From Paludibacteraceae bacterium (lineage in GTDB: Bacteria; Bacteroidota; Bacteroidia; Bacteroidales; Paludibacteraceae): a DNA stretch of 64,000 nt. How positions within the stretch are numbered: the stretch's first letter is position 1; each line of letters starts with the position of its first letter. The position numbers and the translations under genes are program-made. Under the pieces are notes generated by a model that ran no database searches, was not told where the DNA came from, and was given only the letters and a program-made list of their open reading frames with translations. The stretch lies in NCBI GenBank assembly GCA_017630395.1, contig JAGBVI010000064.1, forward strand, positions 62,001 to 126,000, written 5' to 3'. Positions 9,508-16,851 of this stretch are shown one piece after another.

Positions 9508-10035
9508 TTACCTCTTAAAATATTTACTTAAATATTCGGTTGGTCGTAACACAATTTCTTTGTGGTCAATTCCAGTTCCAAAACATTCTGAAATCCACTG
9601 TTCCCAATTATCATACATAACCTTGGTTCCACATCCGCTTTCACCATTCTGCTCTCTTATAAAACATCGACCAACCCACTCAGCTTTGCACCTTTGCTCT
9701 GGATATACAATTGTAAAATCAATACCTGCTTCGTCAAGAGCCTTTCTTACCGCAGCATGACTACTAACAAAAATACAATCATATTTGCCTATATTATCTT
9801 TAATATGCTCAATATAATTATTAGGAAAGTCAGGATTACGAACCTTGTTTCTGTGAATAAGCGGTTTAATTTCACCTTCGCCAATGATAACATAATCGGG
9901 GTCTTCTACTTCTTCGATTAGCCAGCTAAACTGACTACTATCAGAATCAAGAATCTTTAAATCGTAATCTTCTTGATGTTCATATAACCAAGTCTTTCCA
10001 CAAGCGGGGAATATGCTATAAATTTTTGTGTCCAT
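9508..10035 (-). CDS. Unknown protein with degenerate P-loop-like N-terminus
   Basis: One hundred seventy-five residues. The N-terminus has a strand followed by FPACGKTWL (about 9-17), resembling a short P-loop that lacks the leading GxxG; then DSDSSQFSWL, and later YDCIFVSSHAAVRKALDEAG, a strand-helix layout like nucleotide kinases. This suggests a phage nucleotide-kinase-like fold, but catalytic residues are not certain. The start follows a strong GGAGGTAG. Confidence 0.6.
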   Translation of the reverse strand: MDTKIYSIFPACGKTWLYEHQEDYDLKILDSDSSQFSWLIEEVEDPDYVIIGEGEIKPLIHRNKVRNPDFPNNYIEHIKDNIGKYDCIFVSSHAAVRKALDEAGIDFTIVYPEQRCKAEWVGRCFIREQNGESGCGTKVMYDNWEQWISECFGTGIDHKEIVLRPTEYLSKYFKR

Positions 10036-10070
10036 AAATCTACCTCCTTGAAACTAATCATTTTATATAG

Positions 10071-10436
10071 TTATCGATATATCGCCTCTATCGGATATGT
10101 TTTGTAAGCACCACATTTTTTGCATCTATAATGACTTTCTCCAGTAGATACCCCGCAACACTCCCATTCGTGGTCTGATTCTTCTACACATATTTTATTG
10201 GCAAGTGCCTCTGTTAAATGACTGTCTACAACTTCATTTAATTGATTTTTTAATAATACCTTTAATGCTTCATTCTCTTCAGCAAGTTCCTTGTTTTTGT
10301 CAGCAAGAAGCTTTATTTCATTGGCAACATCTTTCTTTGCTTCGCCAAAACGCTTTAAAGAAATAAACTGTCTATTATTAACCCAAATATGGTCTTCATC
10401 TACAATTTCGACTCTCATATTTTTTACTTCTTTCAT
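10071..10436 (-). CDS. Coiled-coil protein with HEWE zinc-ribbon C-terminus
   Basis: One hundred twenty-one residues. The middle (about 25-70) is a coiled coil (LLADKNKELAEENEALKVLL). The C-terminal 40 residues, SDHEWECCGVSTGESHYRC then KKCGAYKTYP, are nearly identical to the end of the protein at 10717-11016 and similar to the one at 11485-11724. The shared module probably binds zinc; the partners differ. Function unknown. Confidence 0.75.
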   Translation of the reverse strand: MKEVKNMRVEIVDEDHIWVNNRQFISLKRFGEAKKDVANEIKLLADKNKELAEENEALKVLLKNQLNEVVDSHLTEALANKICVEESDHEWECCGVSTGESHYRCKKCGAYKTYPIEAIYR

Positions 10437-10460
10437 AAACTACCTCTTAAACACCAATCT

Positions 10461-10691
10461 TTATGTGCCGATTGCTTCTGCAATCTCTTTAAATAATTCT
10501 GATAATTCGATACAATCATCTTTTGTGAGGTGATATGTAAACCACTCATCACAACATTCGGTTATATAAAAATCATTTTTTTCTTTGTCATAACAAACAC
10601 ACATTACTTTCTCATCATCTATCTTGCTTAATAAATCTAGATGTTTCTGCAATATAGGATGATTTGTTTCATATCTAAATGTTTGTGTCAT
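10461..10691 (-). CDS. Small protein, paralogue of 48858-49109
   Basis: Seventy-six residues. The C-terminal part, FYITECCDEWFTYHLTKD then CIELSELFKEIAEAI, aligns without gaps to the protein at 48858-49109. Two adjacent cysteines followed by DEWF are conserved. Function unknown. Confidence 0.75.
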   Translation of the reverse strand: MTQTFRYETNHPILQKHLDLLSKIDDEKVMCVCYDKEKNDFYITECCDEWFTYHLTKDDCIELSELFKEIAEAIGT

Positions 10692-10696
10692 AATAT

Positions 10697-10720
10697 CACC
10701 TCTTAAAATGTTAGTTTTAA
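10697..10720 (-). repeat. Intercistronic A/T palindrome (representative copy)
   Basis: Minus-strand TTAAAA-CTAACA-TTTTAA-GAGGTG. The left arm contains the stop codon of the gene at 10717-11016 and the right arm runs into the ribosome binding site of the gene at 10461-10691. The same layout with different loops occurs between most mini-genes here. Confidence 0.85.
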
Positions 10721-11016
10721 ATTGTTACAGAAATTTCACTATTGAAATTACATGGATATGTCTTAGTTGCATAGCACTTCTTACATCTATAAGTAGTTCC
10801 TGCCGTGGATAATCCAGTACATTCCCATTCGTGGTCTGATTCTTCTACACACATTTTATTGGCAAGTGCTTCTTTAAGCGAGTCATCCATAACATCGTCA
10901 ACAGGATTGCACTTCGCCCTTTGTCCTCTTTCTGGGATTTTCTTATCACATTTTTTATCCCACTTAGAACACCAACCACAAGGCGTTTCATAAACGCAGT
11001 TCATTGTTCCCATCAT
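10717..11016 (-). CDS. Cysteine-rich protein with HEWE zinc-ribbon C-terminus
   Basis: Ninety-nine residues. The N-terminus has CGWCSKWDKKC; the C-terminus repeats the module of the gene at 10071-10436 (EESDHEWECTGLSTAGTTY, then CKKC). The two genes share the end module but not the front, so domains have been reshuffled. Function unknown. Confidence 0.75.
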   Translation of the reverse strand: MMGTMNCVYETPCGWCSKWDKKCDKKIPERGQRAKCNPVDDVMDDSLKEALANKMCVEESDHEWECTGLSTAGTTYRCKKCYATKTYPCNFNSEISVTI

Positions 11017-11042
11017 AATTTCTACCTCTTAAAAACGATATT

Positions 11043-11210
11043 TTAATCTGTCATAAACAAAAGTCTTCCATTAAACACTAACCAATGGAATGAGATTGAA
11101 AAATTCCTTCTCATATATACCATATCATTTATAATTAGCCTGATGGTTGGCAACAAATGTATATCGTTCTTCCAAATCTGAAAATCTTTTTTATATAATT
11201 TATATTTCAT
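11043..11210 (-). CDS. Very small protein, unknown
   Basis: Fifty-five residues beginning MKYKLYKKDFQIWKND. It has a proper GAGGTAATTT ATG start and fills an otherwise empty gap between two genes. The segment LLPTIRL resembles LIPTIRV in the 45-residue protein at 54669-54806, so the two may be related. Confidence 0.6.
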   Translation of the reverse strand: MKYKLYKKDFQIWKNDIHLLPTIRLIINDMVYMRRNFSISFHWLVFNGRLLFMTD

Positions 11211-11234
11211 AAATTACCTCTTAAAATGAATCTT

Positions 11235-11459
11235 TTAATGTTCTAATGAGATTTCCGAATCATCACTTAATTTATATCTCAATTCAGACTCTTTGGTTTC
11301 ATTTTCAAAAAACATACAACCGATTTCTATGTTGCCACTTCCATCTTTTATCACATCGGTAAACATGCATTTATTAAATCTTTGTTTATCTTTATCTGAT
11401 AACTTATCAAAAATGTAATCTGGTGTAATATAAACTTTTGTCATATACATATTATTCAT
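11235..11459 (-). CDS. Small protein, unknown
   Basis: Seventy-four residues beginning MNNMYMTKVYITPDYIF. The first ATG has the best spacing to AAGAGGTAA. Mixed charged sequence without metal motif or membrane segment. Function not recognised. Confidence 0.7.
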   Translation of the reverse strand: MNNMYMTKVYITPDYIFDKLSDKDKQRFNKCMFTDVIKDGSGNIEIGCMFFENETKESELRYKLSDDSEISLEH

Positions 11460-11484
11460 ACTATTACCTCTTAAAACTAATCTT

Positions 11485-11724
11485 TTAAATACTTAATGAT
11501 GTGGATTTTTGTGCTCCACATTTAGAACATTTATAATGATGAATTGTGTCAAAATCAGTGTAAGAAGCACCAATAAACTCCCATTCATGCTCACATATTT
11601 CTGTTTCGTGCTTTTCGAGTTTTTCTTGTACATCAAAATAAGTTTCACCTTCTACATAAAACCCATCTTCTAAACATTCACCAAAGCACACTTTGCTTTC
11701 TGGCATTCTGCTAATCACATACAT
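11485..11724 (-). CDS. Small protein with HEWE zinc-ribbon C-terminus
   Basis: Seventy-nine residues. The C-terminal half (EHEWEFIGASYTDF, then HHYKCSKCGAQK) is a diverged third copy of the module seen at 10071-10436 and 10717-11016. A two-cysteine-plus-histidine zinc site is likely. Function unknown. Confidence 0.75.
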   Translation of the reverse strand: MYVISRMPESKVCFGECLEDGFYVEGETYFDVQEKLEKHETEICEHEWEFIGASYTDFDTIHHYKCSKCGAQKSTSLSI

Positions 11725-11748
11725 ATTCTTACCTCTTAAACTAATCTT

Positions 11749-11985
11749 TTAAAACCATTTGTACCACAAGGCTCTCAAAGTCTTCTTCCACTTACCGTTG
11801 ACCAGTTCATAGCCGTTTAAATAAACCTTATCACCAATAATAGTTGAGTTATGTCCTTTGGCTGGACAAGGCGGCATTTTAACACCGTTGATTATCACTT
11901 CGTTGCCTATGACAGCCACTCCGCTATTTGATGAGATAACGGAGTTTTTAATAACATTGCCTTGACCAATTTGAATGTTACCCAT
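11749..11985 (-). CDS. Small beta-rich protein, unknown
   Basis: Seventy-eight residues made of short regular strand-turn units (NVIKNSVISSNSGVAVIGN, then VIINGVKMPPCPAKGHN) and a basic aromatic tail (TLRALWYKWF). The repeated Gly-Asn turns suggest a small beta-solenoid or beta-roll. Function unknown. Confidence 0.75.
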   Translation of the reverse strand: MGNIQIGQGNVIKNSVISSNSGVAVIGNEVIINGVKMPPCPAKGHNSTIIGDKVYLNGYELVNGKWKKTLRALWYKWF

Positions 11986-12020
11986 ATATTCTTACCTCTT
12001 AAAATTAAACTTTTATAATC

Positions 12021-12212
12021 TCATCTATCTTCCCATCTATAGATGCGGCACCAACAACTTGGGCAATCTATAACTTGGTTCACTCTTACTTGGTCATGCC
12101 ACATATAGCTGACCTTTTCCCAATCTTGTTTTTCACAATGTACGATAGCACCACATTCTTGGCATTTTACTTCTTCACCGACATTCTCTATTCCTTCAAG
12201 AACTTTAATCAT
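12021..12212 (-). CDS. Small zinc-finger protein
   Basis: Sixty-three residues from ATG 12212 (an in-frame GTG three codons upstream lies inside the GAGGTG site and is unlikely to be used). CQECGAIVHC and CPSCWCRIY give two CxxC pairs about 30 residues apart, the spacing of a zinc ribbon. Function unknown. Confidence 0.75.
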   Translation of the reverse strand: MIKVLEGIENVGEEVKCQECGAIVHCEKQDWEKVSYMWHDQVRVNQVIDCPSCWCRIYRWEDR

Positions 12213-12238
12213 TATATGCACCTCTTAAAATTCAGCTT

Positions 12239-12568
12239 TTAATATGTATGTTTTCTATATTGTGCTTCGACGAGTAATGGCTGCGAATCTCCATAGACTG
12301 ATGTTGGAAGTTCATTCTTACAAAGAGGATAATAGCAAGACCAATATCCGTTTGTACATTTCAAATCTTCTGACAAGTCTACGGCATAAATCTCTTTTAC
12401 ATTCTTAACCCAATTGTTATAAATCTCTTCGTCAGTATTACCAAGGGCAACGGCATGATATTGCCAACCGCTCCAGCCTTCAGTTCCCATTTCACAGGAA
12501 CTCAATAAATACACCAACCAAACTTTCTTATTAATGGTTTCATACCACTTTTCTCTATCTAAAATCAT
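12239..12568 (-). CDS. Unknown protein
   Basis: One hundred nine residues, Trp- and Tyr-rich (EGWSGWQYHAVALGNTDEEI). The YHAVALG segment followed by a helix is reminiscent of small single-domain phage proteins, but no family is recognised. Confidence 0.7.
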   Translation of the reverse strand: MILDREKWYETINKKVWLVYLLSSCEMGTEGWSGWQYHAVALGNTDEEIYNNWVKNVKEIYAVDLSEDLKCTNGYWSCYYPLCKNELPTSVYGDSQPLLVEAQYRKHTY

Positions 12569-12592
12569 AATCTACCTCATAAAAATCGAATT

Positions 12593-13057
12593 TTATTCTT
12601 CTTTTTTCTTTCTTGGTTTATATGCTTCGCTGCTCCAACAATAATCAACAAACTCATCCCATCTATACATCAATTGGTCGAACACATCAATTTTTGCTTT
12701 ATTCTTATATATTTGTTTACTAGTATGTAATTCTGCGAAGCCTCTCCAATCAAAATCGGTGTTGTCAGTTACATCTATTCGTACCTTTTCTGGCTCTCTG
12801 CAACCAACCCAAGGGTTAAGAAAGATACGATTATCCTCGGTAATTTCAATAACTACTTCCCATTCAGCACGACTCCAGAAATGATACATCATTTCACTCT
12901 TTAAAGCCTCAGCAAAATCCTTTTTGTCTCTGTGTTTCTTCATCATTTTCTTGAGTTCTTCAAAAAAATATTTACCACCTACAACATTATATGTTTCTAT
13001 TTTTTGACTATTTACATTGTGATAATACACATGCCACTTTAAGTCTTTAACTTTCAT
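12593..13057 (-). CDS. Unknown protein
   Basis: One hundred fifty-four residues from ATG 13057, which has GAGGTAAC at good spacing. A longer frame upstream overlaps the previous gene and lacks a binding site. Sequence features include MKVKDLKWHVYYHN, a Trp-rich middle (YHFWSRAEWEVVI) and a basic C-terminus (KPRKKKEE). Function not recognised. Confidence 0.75.
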   Translation of the reverse strand: MKVKDLKWHVYYHNVNSQKIETYNVVGGKYFFEELKKMMKKHRDKKDFAEALKSEMMYHFWSRAEWEVVIEITEDNRIFLNPWVGCREPEKVRIDVTDNTDFDWRGFAELHTSKQIYKNKAKIDVFDQLMYRWDEFVDYCWSSEAYKPRKKKEE

Positions 13058-13082
13058 ATTTGTTACCTCAAATAATTTAACT

Positions 13083-13340
13083 CTACTCTTCAAACAGTTT
13101 ATCGCTATAAGAACTTAAAGTAACTTTACCTGCCGTTATATTTGCCAATCTGCCGACCATTTTTAAAGATTCTCTGATGATAGTTCCATTAGGTTGCCTA
13201 GCATCATACCCCATATGATTCCACTGATAAAAATCTTTATCTTCCTTTTTTGCGTTCATATACTTTTCAGCATACTCAATTTCTGACTTTGCCAACTGCA
13301 AAGACTGAATCATGTAATCAATTTGCTCTTTTACATTCAT
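13083..13340 (-). CDS. Small helical protein, unknown
   Basis: Eighty-five residues beginning MNVKEQIDYMIQSLQLAKS, mostly helical. It starts behind TTTGAGGTAA, 9 bases after the nuclease gene (13350-14540), and could act with it, but that is only positional inference. Confidence 0.7.
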   Translation of the reverse strand: MNVKEQIDYMIQSLQLAKSEIEYAEKYMNAKKEDKDFYQWNHMGYDARQPNGTIIRESLKMVGRLANITAGKVTLSSYSDKLFEE

Positions 13341-13349
13341 ATTTTTACC

Positions 13350-14540
13350 TCAAATATTATCGAGCCAGCTCAAATCCAGTTCGTCATTCTTATTGTTTAT
13401 AACATTACTACTTAAAGAAGAAACATTATCGTTACCAACCCCACTGAACAAATCATCTCCTCTTTGAGCAGCTTCAAACTTTTCAAGATAAGCTTTATAA
13501 GGAAGATGTTTTGTTGCTGAATAGGAACATAGATTTGCAAAGTAATAGCTCTGTTCTGCTACATTTTTTTCATCATCCCAGAAACATTCAAGAGATTTAG
13601 TTTCTTCATAATCCTTTTCTCTAAGTTCTATATCCTTGAGGGTGGTTGTAATAAAATCAGTCCACTTATTTACAACATTCTCATTGAACTCAACAGCTAC
13701 ATGGCAATCAGTAATTTCATACTTTTCCTTGACTTCTTCAGGAAGACAATCAATTCCGTTAGTATCAAGCATTTCCTTGAGATATTCATCTGGTTCATAA
13801 CCGAAATGCTTTAGCCAAGTCTTTGCATTGCTCTGAAGGCTTTCGCCAATCTTACATCTCTCAACATTTCTGTATTTAACAGTTCCATTCTTCTGTTCGT
13901 ACTTAATAGTGCAATACTTTAAGAAATTGAAACAAGGCTTAATCTTATCAAGAGGAATGCCCAACTGATGTAATCCTATACCGTAGATGGTCAACTGACC
14001 TGAATTCTCTTCAAGTGTCTTACCCGTATAAATACTACTTGACTTAAAGTCTAAAACATAATAGTTGTCATCATCATCTTTATAAAGAGCGTCGATATAT
14101 CCTACAAACACATTGCCGTTGATATTAACTACAATAGGCTTTTCAACCAACAACTTGTGCTTGTATATTGTATGATTTTGGAAGAAGTGAATGAGGTTAT
14201 CATTGTACTTTTCCCCAATACTCTTATTCTTTTCTGCATCAGAGCGATTAAACTTGAGGTCTGCAATTGTAATGGCAGTTGTAAAACCATCATTATAATC
14301 ATCAATCATATCCTCATATTTAATCTTACCTTCATAAAACTTCTCTAATGTGTCGTGACAGATAGTACCAAGGACTGTATAACAACTATCACATCTATCT
14401 TCTTTTGACTTAAGTATGTATTTGAGAAGATATTCAAACTTAGAAGTCATATAAGTGTTCATACGGCTCCATGACCAGAGACGCTGAACATTGTGCTTAG
14501 TTTTAATCTTCTCAATTTCTTCGTGTGTTAATCTCGCCAT
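13350..14540 (-). CDS. RecB/Cas4-like PD-(D/E)XK nuclease
   Basis: Predicted DNA nuclease of the PD-(D/E)XK superfamily, 396 residues. The core reads VFVGYIDALYKDD then YYVLDFKSSS (about 135-160), supplying the acidic-x-Lys active site, followed by SGQLTIYGIGL, the QxxxY motif of RecB-like nucleases. The N-terminus (WSWSRMNTYMTSKFEYLLKY) fits the family's first helix. The C-terminal end, ELDLSWLDNI, resembles that of the SSB-like protein (DDSMSWLNSL), suggesting a shared partner. A role in recombination or DNA processing with the Sak4-type ATPase is inferred. Confidence 0.85.
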   Translation of the reverse strand: MARLTHEEIEKIKTKHNVQRLWSWSRMNTYMTSKFEYLLKYILKSKEDRCDSCYTVLGTICHDTLEKFYEGKIKYEDMIDDYNDGFTTAITIADLKFNRSDAEKNKSIGEKYNDNLIHFFQNHTIYKHKLLVEKPIVVNINGNVFVGYIDALYKDDDDNYYVLDFKSSSIYTGKTLEENSGQLTIYGIGLHQLGIPLDKIKPCFNFLKYCTIKYEQKNGTVKYRNVERCKIGESLQSNAKTWLKHFGYEPDEYLKEMLDTNGIDCLPEEVKEKYEITDCHVAVEFNENVVNKWTDFITTTLKDIELREKDYEETKSLECFWDDEKNVAEQSYYFANLCSYSATKHLPYKAYLEKFEAAQRGDDLFSGVGNDNVSSLSSNVINNKNDELDLSWLDNI

Positions 14541-14551
14541 TCAATCACCTC

Positions 14552-14959
14552 TTAAACAACAAACTTAGAAATCTTATTGTAGATGTCTTCTTCGCATTCT
14601 ACATAAATAGTATTCCAATCTGCATTCTGTGCCATCTGTTTCTGCTTATTCTGTAAATGAGCACTCATGACAACAACACATAGAAAACTTTTTGCACTCA
14701 AAGACCAATCGCTACCATTCTCATCCTTGCCATTTACTATCACTTCGGAAGGAATCTTTGAACAAACATCGATAAACTCTACGATATCGCTACTTGTATT
14801 TAATTCAATATGATATCTATACATTATTTTCACTCCCTCTCTTTTATTTGTTAATTCATAATACTTTTTATAGTCTTCTTCTGGAATTGGTAAATTCCAA
14901 TCCATAGCAAACTCTACACCATCAATAAAAGCTTGCTCTTCTTGTACGTAATTCTTCAT
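14552..14959 (-). CDS. Unknown protein
   Basis: One hundred thirty-five residues. A helical N-terminus (MKNYVQEEQAFIDGVEFAMD) precedes a mixed domain with VNGKDENGSDWSLSAKSFLC near 80-100, which resembles HPr-like or small alpha/beta domains but lacks a diagnostic histidine. The gene immediately precedes the nuclease gene. Function unknown. Confidence 0.7.
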   Translation of the reverse strand: MKNYVQEEQAFIDGVEFAMDWNLPIPEEDYKKYYELTNKREGVKIMYRYHIELNTSSDIVEFIDVCSKIPSEVIVNGKDENGSDWSLSAKSFLCVVVMSAHLQNKQKQMAQNADWNTIYVECEEDIYNKISKFVV

Positions 14960-14982
14960 TTGTTACCTTTAAAACCTCAATT

Positions 14983-15258
14983 TTATTCTGCTTCTCCGAT
15001 TCTTTCAAATCTCATAAGTTGCTTCACATCTGGATATTTCTCGTGGTCTACCTCTGACAGAAACATATTCAATGGTCTGCACCACACCAAATTAGAATTA
15101 TCAAAGCTTTTATAAATAACCATTGGTTCTGCTGTTTCACTATGTACGGCAATGTCTGTGACCAGATAAATGCCACCTTTGAAATGTCTATATCTAAAGC
15201 CAACTATTGCGTCTTTCATACAGTTTACTTGTGCCTGTACACTCATTCTATTATCCAT
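14983..15258 (-). CDS. Small DUF1653-like protein
   Basis: Ninety-one residues from ATG 15258 behind TTTTAAGAGGTAA; an upstream in-frame extension overlaps the previous gene. The sequence FRYRHFKGGIYLVTDIAVHS then PMVIYKSFDNSNLVWCRPLNMFLS matches the pattern of DUF1653, which reads GxYRHYKGxxYxV and RPLxMF. Function of the family is unknown. Confidence 0.7.
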   Translation of the reverse strand: MDNRMSVQAQVNCMKDAIVGFRYRHFKGGIYLVTDIAVHSETAEPMVIYKSFDNSNLVWCRPLNMFLSEVDHEKYPDVKQLMRFERIGEAE

Positions 15259-15283
15259 AACTTTACCTCTTAAAACTGCAATT

Positions 15284-15580
15284 TTATTTCTTACCTCTAA
15301 ATACTCTGTCTGGGTTTTCCTCAATAAAAAATTTATATAACGCTCTTTTCAGTTCGTCATTTGTAATATGATACATCTTATTTCTTTCAACGCTATTTTC
15401 ACTTATAAAACAACAATTACTTGGAATCTCTGACATATCTATTTCGATTAAATCAAAAGGATTCCCCATAAATATTTCTGTTGCATCATAAATATGTTCA
15501 CTAAACTGTTTTACAGCTTCTAAAAGTTTTTCTACACTTACTTCCAAAGGCGAAGCTTTATTTACAGTACATTCATTCAT
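15284..15580 (-). CDS. Unknown protein
   Basis: Ninety-eight residues beginning MNECTVNKASPLEVSVEKLL. No metal site or membrane segment. It starts behind AAGAGGTTTATT, a typical local ribosome binding site. Function not recognised. Confidence 0.7.
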   Translation of the reverse strand: MNECTVNKASPLEVSVEKLLEAVKQFSEHIYDATEIFMGNPFDLIEIDMSEIPSNCCFISENSVERNKMYHITNDELKRALYKFFIEENPDRVFRGKK

Positions 15581-15604
15581 AATAAACCTCTTAAAATCGT
15601 AATT

Positions 15605-16600
15605 TTATTCACATTTCTGGCTTAAATAAGCAGCATATGAACCATATTTTACATCCATCTCTTCGCAAAACTTTTTGTATTTTCGTGTGTATGCATATGA
15701 ATCACCAAAAATATTATTTACTGCCTTAAATAACTTAGGTTCATTCTTTTCAATAATTTCAAGTTCCATTTCGAAATCTTTGCCAAATGGACAGCCAGCA
15801 CACCCAGTTCTTTTCAATCCGTACTCGGTATAACACTTACTATGAATTATGTTCCTTGCTTTTTCATATGCATCTTTATCTTCGTCTTTATACCAAAACA
15901 AAGGTCTATAATTATCGTGTCCATCAATGTTCTGGTCAAAGCAAGACTTATAGGCAGTTGCTCTTTGTCCACCCTCTGCTTTTCTTACTCCAACCATATG
16001 CAAATCAACTGGATTTTCTTTAATGTATTTCTTCATTACATCTTTTTTAGCATACTTGCAACACTTATCCGAAATTTTAAATGTAGGTGGATTAGCAATC
16101 ATAAATTCTTTCAACCATTTATTTCTTTGAATATTAAAGCTACTTCCTTCACCAAATTCGTTACACCACCACTTTAAAGCCCCTTTTGCTTTTGGGTACT
16201 GCTTTGCCAATTCATTATAACCGCCATCTCTAAAATCAAATCCGTGCGATTGAAGTCTTGAAATATAATCTGCTACTCGTTTAGATAAAAATGGTTGACC
16301 GTATTCCCTGCAAGAAAGAGGTATTGGTTTAATTGCTTTTGTACGAATAATCTCAATACCATATTTTTTTTCAAGATACTTCAAATGGTCTTTTGTTGCT
16401 TGATATTCTAATCCTGTATCGCACCAAACATAAACAACCTTACCATCATTATCGCACATCCAACAAATATCTAACATGTCATCACTATCTGCGCCACCAC
16501 TAATAGCAACGGAGATTTTCTTGTACATATCGTTATTAATCTTGTGATATGCCTTTATGATATTATTTATTACAGTTGGATTTTTTGGACAACTTTTCAA
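15605..16600 (-). CDS. PAPS-reductase-family ATP pyrophosphatase, start missing
   Basis: Member of the adenylyl-sulfate/PAPS reductase (CysH/DndC-like) family. The P-loop variant is AISGGADSDDML (about 32-43). CC in DKCCKYAKKD and GCAGCPFG about 90 residues later give the CC...CxxC pattern that holds a [4Fe-4S] cluster in CysH-type enzymes. The substrate is unknown. The visible start is a poor TTG at 16600, but the frame is open upstream through codons SIKTQTLRSQNSLEDV to the inverted repeat at 16628-16647 and meets a stop just beyond it. A plus-strand ATG with a good binding site lies 154 bases further on and would fuse in frame if the intervening DNA inverted. Confidence 0.85.
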   Translation of the reverse strand: MKSCPKNPTVINNIIKAYHKINNDMYKKISVAISGGADSDDMLDICWMCDNDGKVVYVWCDTGLEYQATKDHLKYLEKKYGIEIIRTKAIKPIPLSCREYGQPFLSKRVADYISRLQSHGFDFRDGGYNELAKQYPKAKGALKWWCNEFGEGSSFNIQRNKWLKEFMIANPPTFKISDKCCKYAKKDVMKKYIKENPVDLHMVGVRKAEGGQRATAYKSCFDQNIDGHDNYRPLFWYKDEDKDAYEKARNIIHSKCYTEYGLKRTGCAGCPFGKDFEMELEIIEKNEPKLFKAVNNIFGDSYAYTRKYKKFCEEMDVKYGSYAAYLSQKCE

Positions 16601-16627
16601 AACATCTTCTAATGAATTCTGACTTCT

Positions 16628-16647
16628 TAAAGTTTGTGTTTTAATCG
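16628..16647 (-). repeat. Inverted repeat, left copy
   Basis: Minus strand CGATTAAAACACAAACTTTA. It matches the plus-strand copy at 16814-16833 at 19 of 20 positions. It lies inside the open frame of the gene at 15605-16600 and also resembles the local intercistronic palindrome. Confidence 0.8.
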
Positions 16648-16813
16648 AAAAAACACAAATTTATTAATAATAAATAGCATAAATGTAATTATTTAGTATA
16701 CATTTATTGTTAGTTTTACACATTTGTGTTAAAAATTATCACAAAATTTCAATTTATTAGGAAGTTTTAAATACAAAAATATACAAAAAAGGATTATGTT
16801 ATGATGAATGAAG
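16648..16813 (+). promoter_or_regulatory. Intergenic segment with orphan plus-strand start site
   Basis: This 166-base segment between the inverted repeats contains no gene on either strand. On the plus strand AAAAAAGGATT (16785-16795) precedes ATG 16801 and ATG 16804 at normal ribosome-binding distance, reading MMNEAIKTQ into the right repeat. A weak promoter-like pair, TTGTTA and TAAAAA 17 bases apart, lies near 16708-16736. AACACAAAT at 16651-16659 and its inverse at 16722-16730 add two further copies of the repeat core. Everything else in the window reads leftwards, so a start signal facing right is unexpected. Confidence 0.5.
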
Positions 16814-16833
16814 CGATTAAAACACAAATTTTA
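16814..16833 (+). repeat. Inverted repeat, right copy
   Basis: Plus strand CGATTAAAACACAAATTTTA, the inverted partner of 16628-16647 with one mismatch. It directly follows the ATG ATG AAT GAA G of the orphan plus-strand start. Confidence 0.8.
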
Positions 16834-16851
16834 TGTGTATATCTTTATCTA

